A DNA stretch of 58,084 nucleotides from Rhizobium sp. R711 (GTDB lineage: Bacteria > Pseudomonadota > Alphaproteobacteria > Rhizobiales > Rhizobiaceae), in assembly GCF_002211365.1 (NCBI RefSeq), contig NZ_LOKZ01000018.1, forward strand, positions 1 to 58,084, in the 5' to 3' direction. Position numbers and translations under genes: made by a program. Each line of letters begins with the position of its first letter. Positions within the stretch are counted from its first letter, which is position 1. Below, piece by piece: positions 8,978 through 16,521 of this stretch. The notes beneath the pieces are model-generated. The model was not told where the DNA came from and made no database searches. It was given only the letters and a program-made list of their open reading frames with translations.

Positions 8978-10157
8978 GGTGTTCGGCTTTCGTGGTTATG
9001 CGCGTTATGACAGACATGCCCGGACGCAGACGGTCGAAGTTCGACTGGTCCGGGTCGAGCTCGATGCGCACCGTCAGACGCTGGGCGACCTTGGTGAAGT
9101 TGCCGGTCGCGTTGTCAGGAGGTAAAAGCGCAAACGTCGATCCAGTTGCCGGCGATATGTTCGAGACGGTCCCGTGGAGGCGTTCTCCCGGCAGGAGATC
9201 GACCGATATGTCGACCCTCTGCCCCTCGCGAACGAGCGCCAACTGGTTTTCCTTGTAGTTGGCAAGGATATAGATCCTGGGAAGTGGAACGATCGAGATC
9301 AGGCTGGTGCCCGTGGCGACATAGTTTCCAAGCTGCACGTTTCTCTTGGCCACGACCCCGTCGACCGGGGCGCGCACATCGGCGTAGTCGAGATCGAGCT
9401 CGCGCGCGGCGACGTCGGCAGCCGCAGTGTCGAGGTTTGCTTTCAGCACGTTGCGCTGTTTTGCGATGACGTCGAGCTTTACCCGCTGGGCGAGGACGGT
9501 CGCATCCGTCATCTTCGAGTTCGCCAGCGCCCGTTCGTGGGCTGCGGTGGCCTTCTCGAGCGTCTGCACCGAACTCGCCCGACCGTCGAGGCCAAGTCGC
9601 GTCTGGCGCTCCAGCTCCTTGCTTGCCTGGATTTCATCGGCGGCGGAAGCCTGCTGCTCTGCAACGGCGACATCGATCTGGGTGAGCTGGAACGTTCGCT
9701 GTGTGTCGTTGTCTTCGAGCTGCGCACGCGCGGCTTCGAGCCGTGCCTTCGCGGCCCGAAGGGCGACTTCGAATGGCTTTCGGTCGATCGAGAACAAGAG
9801 GTCTCCGGCTTTGACGCGGGCATAGTCGCCAACAGAGATCGCTTCGACGGTGCCGCCAACGCGGGCGCTGACGGATGAGACGTCCGCATAGACGGCCGCG
9901 TCGTCGGTTGTCTGCACCGCCCGGCTGGCGACCCACCAATCCCAATTGGCCCCGGCGCCGATCACGGCGCAAAGCGCGATCACAATCGCAGTGACTGGCA
10001 CGACGAACGAGGACGGTGACGTCCTGTTGGGCGAGGTTACAGGTGAGGGAGCAGGCGCGGGCGCGTTCTCCGGGGAGGCCGGCACCAATGCGGTAACGTT
10101 TGCTAGAGATCTTTCGTCCGCTTGGTTCTTGTTTCGCAACCAGTCCATTTTCTTCAT
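8970..10157 (-). CDS. HlyD/EmrA-family membrane-fusion protein
   Basis: A 395-residue periplasmic adaptor anchored by one N-terminal transmembrane helix (residues about 50-72, VVPVTAIVIALCAVIGAGAN). After it come a lipoyl-like half motif (VSARVGGTVEAISVGDYARV), a long coiled-coil hairpin (about 110-225, rich in Ala, Glu, Gln), the second lipoyl half (VRAPVDGVVAKRNVQLGNYV), and a beta-barrel domain near the C-terminus. It would link the MFS pump to an outer-membrane channel; none is encoded nearby. It is the first gene of the pair. ATG 10157 was chosen; ATG 10148 is equally possible. A proline/alanine-rich cytoplasmic tail precedes the membrane helix. Confidence 0.9.
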   Translation of the reverse strand: MKKMDWLRNKNQADERSLANVTALVPASPENAPAPAPSPVTSPNRTSPSSFVVPVTAIVIALCAVIGAGANWDWWVASRAVQTTDDAAVYADVSSVSARVGGTVEAISVGDYARVKAGDLLFSIDRKPFEVALRAAKARLEAARAQLEDNDTQRTFQLTQIDVAVAEQQASAADEIQASKELERQTRLGLDGRASSVQTLEKATAAHERALANSKMTDATVLAQRVKLDVIAKQRNVLKANLDTAAADVAARELDLDYADVRAPVDGVVAKRNVQLGNYVATGTSLISIVPLPRIYILANYKENQLALVREGQRVDISVDLLPGERLHGTVSNISPATGSTFALLPPDNATGNFTKVAQRLTVRIELDPDQSNFDRLRPGMSVITRITTKAEHHV

Positions 10158-10330
10158 CCGTTTGGTTGGTACGATGTCGATTTCGTCACGCGCTTGGCGT
10201 CCGGGAGATTTTCCGCGGCCCGTCTCCAGTCTTCCGCCGGGAAGGCGGGCTGGCGAATAGCGTCATCTGCATCCCCCCGTAAGATCACGTCCAAGGACAC
10301 TCCGAAGAGGCTTTCGCGTGTCCGATGCCT

Positions 10331-10359
10331 TATATAAACGATACGTATCGTTTTGACAA
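10331..10359 (-). promoter_or_regulatory. Efflux promoter with an 18-bp perfect palindromic operator in its spacer
   Basis: On the minus strand a -35 TTGTCA (10354-10359) and -10 TATATA (10331-10336) are separated by exactly 17 bp, and the spacer is essentially filled by the perfect palindrome AAACGATACGTATCGTTT (10336-10353). A repressor bound there would block RNA polymerase. The predicted transcript starts about 165 nt before the HlyD gene. TetR-family repressors typically use operators of this form; the TetR gene at 5091-5705 is the nearest candidate. The palindrome is seen directly; the regulator assignment is inferred. Confidence 0.75.
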
Positions 10360-10462
10360 GGTCCAGTCGCCGAAATTGGCCTAGCGCGCCTGTTCACGTT
10401 GCGATGGCCCGAGAAATCCCGTTGGAAAAGTTAGAGCAGCACCGTCAGTAGGTGGCTATCCA

Positions 10463-10494
10463 ACGAAGGTATCGCCCAGACCTAGGTATAATAG
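10463..10494 (+). promoter_or_regulatory. Regulon box and -10 for the MOSC/ferredoxin-reductase gene
   Basis: GAAGGTATCG, a short spacer, then AGACC-TAGG-TATAATAG. TATAAT (10487-10492) is four bases after ACC and 62 nt before the start at 10555. One of the most complete copies: GGTAT-N5-AGACC forms an inverted repeat in the position of the -35 element. Confidence 0.68.
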
Positions 10495-10554
10495 AATAGG
10501 AACCACCTTTGATGTTCTCTCCCTGAGGAAACCTTGCGAGCGGGAGACTGTCTT

Positions 10555-12315
10555 ATGGCTCGACTTCTTTCGATCAACGTCGGCCAGCCGCGCGACGCCG
10601 AATGGCAGGGCAGGGTCGTCAACACCGCCGTCTGGAAAGTTCCAGTCGATGGTCCGTGCATGGTCCGGAAACTCAACATCGATGGCGACGGGCAGGCGGA
10701 CCGTGCTGGGCACGGCGGCGAGCAGCGGGCGGTGTTGGTCTACCAGATCGATTCCTATCAGTTCTGGGAAAGGCATCTTGGACGAAGCGACTTCGTCTAC
10801 GGTCAGTTTGGCGAAAACTTCACAGTGGAGGGGCTGGCGGACGCGGAGGTTTGCATCGGCGACCGCTACCGCATCGGTGGCGCCCTATTCGAGGTGACGC
10901 AGCCACGTGTCACCTGCTATCGGCTCGGCATTCGAATGGACGTCCCCGAAATGGCGGCGCTGCTGGTCTCCCATGACAGGCCCGGCTTTTATCTTCGCGT
11001 CCTTGAGGAAGGTGAAGTCCAACCGTACGCCGAGATCGTGAAGACAGGCTCCGGCGAGGGCGCCATGACCGTCTCGGAAATCAGCGCGCTGCTTTACAAG
11101 CCAGGGAATCCTCACGATCAATTGCAGCGTGCGTTGCGTATTCCCGCGCTCAGTTTAGGCTGGCGTCACTCCTTTGAGGCCTTGCTGACGCAATCGGTCA
11201 GTGGAGTCAAATCGACAGGGAATGCCGGTCTCACCGGTGTGGCACATCCGGATCCGGCGTGGGACGGCTTCCGCCAATTCCGCTTGGTTCGCCAGACGTT
11301 CGAGGCCGATCGCGTCACCTCGCTCGAACTCGAGCCCACGGATGGAACTTCGCTGAGCAGCTATCTGCCTGGGCAATTCGTCGTGCTCCGGCTGCAGCCA
11401 CGCTCGGCACCAGTTCTGCTACGCAGCTATTCGCTGTCCGGTAGGCCAGACAACAATCGTTTCAGGGTGAGCATCAAACGGGAGCTTCAGGGCGCTGCCG
11501 GCAAGTATTTGAGTGCGGAGCTGAAGGAAGGTGATCTGGTAGAGGTTAGCGCCCCACGTGGCAGCTTTACATTAATCCCCGGCGACCGGCCGGTCGTCCT
11601 CGTGAGCGCCGGAATCGGCGTGACACCGGTACTCGGCATGCTGCATGCGCTTGCGGCGGAAAGATCGCCGAGGCAGGTGTGGTGGCTTTATGGCGCTCGC
11701 AGCAGGAGGGAACATCCATTCGCAAAAGAGGTCGCCGAGCTTCTTCAGTCGCTCCCACACACCCATAGCTATATCTGCTACAGTGCGCCTGGCCCTGCCG
11801 ACCGGCAAGGCGTCGACTATGACGCGCAAGGTCACCTCGACACGGCTGCCCTTCGGACACTGGATTTGCCGATCGAGAGCGACTTTTACCTGTGCGGACC
11901 TTCGAAGTTCATGAGCGACCTCACCGAAGGGTTCGCCTGCCTCGGGGTGACGGGCGCCAGCATCCACACCGAAACATTCGGCTCGGCTTCGTCCATCACC
12001 CCGGGTATCGCAGCCTCACCGCGGCGGTCACCGCATCAACCGCAGGGTCAACCCGGCTCCGGAGGACTGGTTTCGTTCGCCCGAAGCGGCTTGAACGTGC
12101 GATGGAACCCTGGCCTCCACAATCTCTTGGAATTGGCCGAGGCATGCGACGTGCCGGTGCGATGGTCCTGCCGGACCGGCGTCTGCCATACTTGCGAGAC
12201 CGGAATGATCTCGGGGTCGGTCACGTACCAGCCAAAACCGATTGATGGGCCGGCGGACAACAACGTACTGCTTTGCTGCTCGCAGCCTGCAGGTGACATC
12301 GTGATCGACCTTTAG
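10555..12315 (+). CDS. MOSC domain - ferredoxin reductase - 2Fe-2S ferredoxin fusion protein
   Basis: A 586-residue cytoplasmic fusion. Residues about 1-190 form a YiiM-like MOSC domain (GHGGEQRAVLVYQ near 58-72; VTCYRLGIRM with the conserved Cys near 124). Residues about 235-340 form an FAD-binding ferredoxin-reductase barrel (LLRSYSLSG is the flavin-binding RxYS motif), and about 345-460 an NAD(P)-binding lobe (VSAGIGVTPVLGML). The last 90 residues form a plant-type 2Fe-2S ferredoxin with CRTGVCHTC plus a later Cys in LLCCS. The MOSC domain likely handles a molybdenum-cofactor-linked or sulfur-transfer step and the rest supplies NAD(P)H electrons, as in detoxification of N-hydroxylated or similar compounds; the substrate is not known. 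Start at ATG 10555 with GGGAG eight bases upstream. A peroxiredoxin-like gene follows after 37 bp. Confidence 0.9.
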   Translation: MARLLSINVGQPRDAEWQGRVVNTAVWKVPVDGPCMVRKLNIDGDGQADRAGHGGEQRAVLVYQIDSYQFWERHLGRSDFVYGQFGENFTVEGLADAEVCIGDRYRIGGALFEVTQPRVTCYRLGIRMDVPEMAALLVSHDRPGFYLRVLEEGEVQPYAEIVKTGSGEGAMTVSEISALLYKPGNPHDQLQRALRIPALSLGWRHSFEALLTQSVSGVKSTGNAGLTGVAHPDPAWDGFRQFRLVRQTFEADRVTSLELEPTDGTSLSSYLPGQFVVLRLQPRSAPVLLRSYSLSGRPDNNRFRVSIKRELQGAAGKYLSAELKEGDLVEVSAPRGSFTLIPGDRPVVLVSAGIGVTPVLGMLHALAAERSPRQVWWLYGARSRREHPFAKEVAELLQSLPHTHSYICYSAPGPADRQGVDYDAQGHLDTAALRTLDLPIESDFYLCGPSKFMSDLTEGFACLGVTGASIHTETFGSASSITPGIAASPRRSPHQPQGQPGSGGLVSFARSGLNVRWNPGLHNLLELAEACDVPVRWSCRTGVCHTCETGMISGSVTYQPKPIDGPADNNVLLCCSQPAGDIVIDL

Positions 12316-12352
12316 CGGCCTCACAAGCCTCATATAAACGGAGGAATCAGTC

Positions 12353-12949
12353 ATGAGATCCGATATTGTACCAGGAGCCGTTTTCCCCGACTACGAGCTC
12401 AGCGATCACACCGGAAAACGTCGAAAGCTCTCCGACCTGCAGTCCATATATCCAATGGTGCTGGTTCTTAGCCGTGGCAGTTTTTGCCCCAAGGACCGCC
12501 GCCAGCACGAGGGCCTGCTTCAACTCGATCGGGAGATGGAGGTCGGCTATTGCAGGATGGTGACGATTAGCACCGACACCATTGCCGAGACGCACGAGTT
12601 CCGCAGTGGCGTCGGGGCGCACTGGCCATTTCTGTCGGATCCAAGACGGACGATCCAGAAGGACCTTGATATCGCCGAATACACGGACCCGCTGCATAAC
12701 CCGATGATCCCCCATGTCATCGTTCTCGGGCCGGGTCTTGTCGTCTACAAGGTCTACAACGGATATTGGTTCTTCGGTCGACCGACAGTGGAAGATCTTC
12801 GTCAGGATCTGCGCGTGGTTTGCGAAAAGTCCTTCTTGGACTGGGACATTACGCGGCCAGAACTGCGAACCGCGTGGCAGGAGGGCCGCAAGGAGCTCTT
12901 CTTTCCCTACGGCAAAACCTTCGCTCAGGCGCTGGCCGACGGGGATTAG
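12353..12949 (+). CDS. Peroxiredoxin-like (AhpC/TSA, redoxin) protein
   Basis: A 198-residue thioredoxin-fold protein. Residues about 10-150 match the AhpC/TSA pattern: PGAVFPDYELSDHTGKRRKLSDL at the start, then a strand and SRGSFCPKDRRQHEGLLQL, where the Cys occupies the peroxidatic position and the following Arg/Lys/Asp pattern is typical. No second resolving Cys is obvious, so a 1-Cys mechanism or a partner reductant is likely. The C-terminal 45 residues are an extension with no recognised domain. Start ATG 12353 follows a strong GGAGG site. It is cotranscribed with the ferredoxin-reductase fusion, which could supply electrons; that coupling is inference. Confidence 0.8.
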   Translation: MRSDIVPGAVFPDYELSDHTGKRRKLSDLQSIYPMVLVLSRGSFCPKDRRQHEGLLQLDREMEVGYCRMVTISTDTIAETHEFRSGVGAHWPFLSDPRRTIQKDLDIAEYTDPLHNPMIPHVIVLGPGLVVYKVYNGYWFFGRPTVEDLRQDLRVVCEKSFLDWDITRPELRTAWQEGRKELFFPYGKTFAQALADGD

Positions 12950-12964
12950 GCAAACGCGAAAGGC

Positions 12965-13557
12965 TTACGGCAACCTGGCAAGAGTGCGTTCCGCGTGCCG
13001 AACCAACGGTGTGTCGAGACCTTTGGTGAGGCGCAGATAAACCGACTGGAGCACCGTGCCTGCTTCGGGTTGCCTGGTGGCATGCCGCCAGATGGCGAGG
13101 TCTATCGTCACCGCCAGTTCTCACGATAGCGCCCCTTGCACGCGGCTCCAGGATAGTGCCTGTTCGAAGCACGCATTAACCTGCTCACGGTGAGTGTCCG
13201 GCATCTGGAGAAGAATGGCCGCCTTGGTTCGTAAAAGTTCCGGCATGTGCGAAACGTCGCCGCTGTTTTCCACCTCCCCGATTGTACGGTCGATCAAATC
13301 CAGTGCTTCTCCAGGCCGGCCGATTGCGGCCAGTCCGTTCGAAAGTCCGTTGTTGAAGGTGGTCGTGAGAAGCTTATAACGGGCAGTGGGAAGATCCAAG
13401 ATCGCTGCTTCGAGAATTGGAACCCCATCCGCAGCTTCGCCACGTCGAACGGCAAGTATCCGCGTGGACAACGAGACGGCAATGCTGCCGAACACAATCG
13501 TCGACGTTGGCGGATCGCGCATGAGCTGGAGAGCGCCAAGCAGTTCTACCGACAGGA
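12965..13557 (-). pseudogene. C-terminal remnant of a winged-helix/STAND ATPase regulator
   Basis: On the minus strand this frame encodes about 195 residues resembling the extreme C-terminus of the intact regulator at 51850-54729. SWSRVQGALS here corresponds to SLSRVQGALTWE there, and EALDLIDRTIGEVENSGD and MPELLRTKAAILLQ match its tetratricopeptide-like repeats. The N-terminal winged helix, ATPase and most helical repeats are missing. A TGA at 13121-13123 stands where the homolog has TGG (Trp), after which the same frame continues to a proper family ending and a TAA at 12965. It is therefore both truncated and nonsense-mutated. The upstream break near 13557 borders an unrelated ORF interrupted by an IS630 element. 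Confidence 0.75.
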
Positions 13558-13650
13558 TTGGTGCCGCACCACAGCTTGATCCTGAAGCCGTGGATGCTGC
13601 TCGCGCTTGGTATCGTGATGTCTATCTCGCCCATGAGTTCCGCAACAGCC

Positions 13651-14698
13651 TAAAGCGCGTCGCCCGTTTTTTGATTCAAGTTCTCGAATCGGCCGATTTG
13701 TGATTCCTTCGTAGCTGGAAGGAGACCGATCATGGGGAAATCACATCCGATCGAGTTGCGTTCCCGTGTTATTGCGTTCGTTGAAGAGGGGAACACCCAT
13801 CGCGAGGCGTCTCGTCATTTCCGGGTGTCGCCTCGATTTGTGAATAACCTTGTTATCCTGAAGCGTGAGACGGGCTCTCTGTCGCCGAGACGACAGGGTC
13901 ATATTGGTGGCGGCAAGTTGAGCGACCAGGGTGCGTGGTTCCGTGAACGTATGGCTGAGAAGGGTGATTTGACGCTTGACGAATTGTGCCTCGAGCTTGC
14001 CGAGCGCGGCGTCATTGTGCATCGCTCGAGCGTTGGACGCATGTTGCACCGGCTCGGGTTAAGCCATAAAAAAAAGCCTCATGGCAAGCGAGCAGCTCCG
14101 TCCGGAAATCGCTCGGGCGAGAAGTCTATGGATAGAAAGACGCAAGCCATTCTTCGATAAGGCTCTGGCTCGCCTTACTTTTATCGACGAAACGTCAACG
14201 AACACGAAGCTGACAAAACGCTCCGGATGGTCGCCAAAGGGCCACCGTTACCGCAGCCATGCGCCGTTCGGATCCTGGAAGACGCAGACGTTCATCGCTG
14301 GCCTCAGATCGCATTCCATGGTCGCGCCATGGATCGTCAACGCACCAATGAATGCCGAGATATTCGAGACCTGGATCGAAACGCAACTCGTCCCAACTCT
14401 GTCCAAGGGCGACGTCGTCGTCGCCGACAATGTCCGTTTCCACAAAAGCGAAAAGGCCGAAAAACTCATCAGGCAAACGGGTGCCTGGCTGCTTTTTCTA
14501 CCTGCCTATTCGCCCGACTTGAATCCAATCGAAATGGCCTTTTCGAAACTCAAGACGCTCCTCCGCAAGAAAGCCGCAAGGAGTTTCGACGCAATATCAA
14601 ACGCGCTGACCGACATCTGTGCACTTTTCTCCGTCGAAGAATGTCGAAACTATTTCAAGGCCGCAGGGTATGAGGCGATTTAGATGCGACAAGCTTTA
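13651..14698 (+). mobile_element. IS630-family insertion sequence
   Basis: A roughly 1.05-kb element with a two-frame DDE transposase. Its ends are short inverted repeats after the dinucleotide TA: AAGCGCGTCGC on the left and, as reverse complement on the right, AAGCTTGTCGC. TA at both edges is the target duplication expected of IS630/Tc1-like elements. It sits inside a reading frame that becomes continuous if the element is removed, which supports the boundaries. Confidence 0.83.
13732..14683 (+). CDS. IS630-family transposase, two overlapping frames with a slippery A run
   Basis: The first frame, 13732-14160, encodes a helix-turn-helix domain (IELRSRVIAFVEEG, then EASRHFRVSPRFVNNLVI) of the kind that binds IS630 ends. 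The second, 14081-14683, encodes the catalytic DDE domain: LTFIDETS holds the first Asp, VVVADNVRFHKS the second, and LPAYSPDLNPIEMAFSKLK the terminal Asp/Glu. The frames overlap, and a run of eight A near 14068-14075 lies where a +1 (or -2) shift would fuse them into one protein of about 310 residues, the usual IS630 size. Programmed frameshifting at A runs is known in this family. The element therefore appears potentially active. Confidence 0.85.
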
Positions 14699-14959
14699 AG
14701 TCGTCGAAGTGCCATCGCCGGGTTCACTCAGGAGCAGGAGGTCGCCCATGAAGAGCACTGTGCTGCCGCGGCCAAGCTGAAGGAATACGCGGCTAGCGTT
14801 ATTTCGGAAATGGAGACGCTGACGAAGGAAAAGTTCGAGCGGGTTTGGAAGACGAAGGACGAACTCCATGCCGCCTTGCGAGATCATTTCAAAGTGTGCG
14901 GCTATGACGAGAAGCTGGATTTCCGGTGGCTCCGTCTCGGCGCCTACCACTGAGAACAG

Positions 14960-14988
14960 AAAAGGGATCCGGCCAGGATCCTTTTTTG
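14960..14988 (+). terminator. Rho-independent terminator after the split ORF
   Basis: AAAAGGGATCC, a short loop, then GGATCCTTTTTT: a stem with a six-T tail on the plus strand, directly after the stop at 14953. Confidence 0.8.
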
Positions 14989-15090
14989 CGGTCAGCGTGA
15001 CGGCCAGACCCCGTGCCACAGGCAGGCCTCCATCATGACCTTCTGCCGGTAATATTGGTGATTTCATACATTTGATGATATGTCGCGTCA

Positions 15091-15112
15091 GATAACGAAC
15101 CATTCCGTTATC
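15091..15112. repeat. Short inverted repeat GATAACG-N8-CGTTATC
   Basis: Seven-base perfect arms separated by eight bases in a 250-bp gene-free gap. It could be an operator or a small hairpin; no adjacent promoter is evident. Confidence 0.4.
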
Positions 15113-15196
15113 CGATCGTGGATTTTTGACCGGCCTGCAAATGAGGGCCTAGGCATAAGGAAGACGTCGTCAGAATGTCGTTTCACCGTGATGCCC

Positions 15197-15230
15197 TGGT
15201 CCGGGAACTTCAGGCCCGGACCGCTTTTTA
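15197..15230 (+). terminator. Hairpin with T tail between converging genes
   Basis: GGTCCGGG and CCCGGACC form an eight-base GC-rich stem, followed by gcTTTTT on the plus strand. It lies just before the 3' end of the minus-strand isochorismatase-like gene, so it acts on plus-strand transcription; a short frame MSFHRDALVREL overlapping it is not considered a gene. Confidence 0.7.
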
Positions 15231-15240
15231 GGAGAATCGT

Positions 15241-15897
15241 CTACTCGGCTGCCACTGCAGCCGTTGCTGCCAAAGAAATCGCGCTGAGAACTTCATCGGT
15301 GTTGATGATCGCATTCGCGTAGTTGGGCATGTTGATCTCAAGCGCCGCGCGCATCATCTCGTCCGAGTAGTCCGCGACGGCGTCGCTGACGACCGTCACG
15401 TCATAGCCCAGTTCTGCGGCAAATCTGACAGTCGCCTCGATGCAGGTGTGCGCGATCAGGCCGATCACGATCACCCGCTGTATTCCACGACGCTTGAGCA
15501 GGTTGTCCAGATCCGTGTTGGCGAAGCCGCTTGAGCACCAATGTTCCTGAGCTACGGTCTCGCCAGCTGCAGGCACGAACTCGGCCCTGTACTCGCCGCC
15601 CCAGGTTCCGAACGCGAAGCTCTTGCGATGCCAAGCAGCGCGCTGGATCGGCGCAATGAACTTCCAATTTTCGTAGTCGCCCTCGCGGTAGCGATGATGC
15701 ATGGCAAAGAAGACAGGCATCTTCACAGCTCGGGCGGCTTCGAGGATCTGCGCCATGTGTTGCACGCAGTTGTTCGCTTCAGCTACTGCCTGGATACGAG
15801 ACCAGATCTTGCCGCCTTCGGAGATGAAGTCGTTGTAGGGGTCGACCACCAGCAGGGCGGTGTTAGCGGTATCGTAGGGAATCGTCAAATGGGTCAT
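15241..15897 (-). CDS. Isochorismatase-family cysteine hydrolase
   Basis: A 218-residue cytoplasmic hydrolase of the isochorismatase-like superfamily (nicotinamidases, N-carbamoyl hydrolases, isochorismatases). Visible catalytic triad pattern: Asp in ALLVVDPYNDFI (about residue 20), Lys in WHRKSFAFG (about 95), and Cys in GLIAHTCIEATVRFAAELG (about 155) at the conserved Cys nucleophile site. Start at 15897 follows AGGAGG. The gene is last in the epoxide-hydrolase operon, 13 bp after the preceding gene. A late alanine-rich tail (AATAAVAAE) is unusual. Substrate unknown; context suggests processing of a small toxic metabolite. Confidence 0.88.
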   Translation of the reverse strand: MTHLTIPYDTANTALLVVDPYNDFISEGGKIWSRIQAVAEANNCVQHMAQILEAARAVKMPVFFAMHHRYREGDYENWKFIAPIQRAAWHRKSFAFGTWGGEYRAEFVPAAGETVAQEHWCSSGFANTDLDNLLKRRGIQRVIVIGLIAHTCIEATVRFAAELGYDVTVVSDAVADYSDEMMRAALEINMPNYANAIINTDEVLSAISLAATAAVAAE

Positions 15898-15910
15898 ATC
15901 CGCCTCCTGC

Positions 15911-16453
15911 TCAAGCCGCCTTGGCAGAGTTCTGGCGTAGCGCGAAGCGCTCGATACTGGCTGCGAACAGCGGTGTCTCACCCTTATTATGGGCGATAGA
16001 CATCGGCTGCCGCTGGCTCTTGAATATCTCGAAAGGGATGCCCTGACGGTCGAGACCGGCAAGCATTTCGTCGGTGGCGAAGGATTGGACGCGATTGGTA
16101 AATTCGCAGCGATCCTTGTCGAGCGCCTTGACGCTGAGCTCCCAGGTCACGTGAATGACCACGCGGCCCGTCGGCGTGAAGACGTCCGAGTCAGAGTCCA
16201 GGATGAGGTGCGTCTTCTCCCCGAGGGTCTCGTGATAGTGCTGCACCATAAGGGAGCCGCCGATCGTCTCGACGTTGATCGACATCCGCGTCCCGTCAGG
16301 AGCGGTCGTGAACCCGGCCGCGATATGGGCGGGCGAGCAACCCTGGTATTCCTTTTCCGGCAGCGAGAAGCACCAGGCCGGGATGTCGATCTTCTCGATC
16401 GGCGCGTTGATGATTGCGGTGAAGCTGGAATCCACGATCTGGTTCTCGCGCAT
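15911..16453 (-). CDS. Hypothetical protein, possibly SRPBCC/polyketide-cyclase-like fold
   Basis: A 180-residue soluble protein. ATG 16453 is chosen because AAGGAG lies eight bases upstream; ATG 16459 is too close to it. The N-terminal FTAIINAPIEKIDIPAWCFSLP recalls the first strand and helices of START/SRPBCC proteins, followed by alternating strands (SLMVQHYHETLGEKTHLILD, GRVVIHVTWELS) and a C-terminal helix. I cannot confirm the family. It lies between the epoxide hydrolase and the isochorismatase-like enzyme in an apparent operon, suggesting a role in the same chemistry. A much longer frame upstream in the same register overlaps the epoxide hydrolase in another frame and is rejected. Confidence 0.62.
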   Translation of the reverse strand: MRENQIVDSSFTAIINAPIEKIDIPAWCFSLPEKEYQGCSPAHIAAGFTTAPDGTRMSINVETIGGSLMVQHYHETLGEKTHLILDSDSDVFTPTGRVVIHVTWELSVKALDKDRCEFTNRVQSFATDEMLAGLDRQGIPFEIFKSQRQPMSIAHNKGETPLFAASIERFALRQNSAKAA

Positions 16454-16521
16454 TGTCATTCTCCTTGATTTCTGGGTGGTCGAAGCGGTGGAGGCGGCAC
16501 AGGTAGCTGCGCCGCCGGCTG

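Larger units (their letters stand above)
13558..14953 (+). pseudogene. Unknown ORF split by the IS630-type insertion
   Basis: If the IS element and one copy of its TA target are removed, the left frame (about 30 residues including DPEAVDAARAWYRDVYLAHE) joins in frame to the right part, SRRSAIAGFTQEQEVAHEEH through FRWLRLGAYH, ending at 14953. The fused product would be helical and charged, about 115 residues, of no family I recognise. The 5' part lacks a clear start and borders the decayed regulator, so it was probably truncated before the IS arrived. A good terminator follows at 14960-14988, consistent with a once-functional plus-strand gene. The right part alone could still be translated from ATG 14684, where the IS element supplies the first codons. 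Confidence 0.5.

Noticed and set aside
10336..10353. Treating the efflux palindrome as another regulon box
   Set aside because: It lacks ACC-N4-hexamer and has ordinary -35/-10 elements; it is a different type of site.
15152..15230. Short frame MSFHRDALVREL
   Set aside because: Eighteen codons overlapping a terminator stem, with no supporting context.
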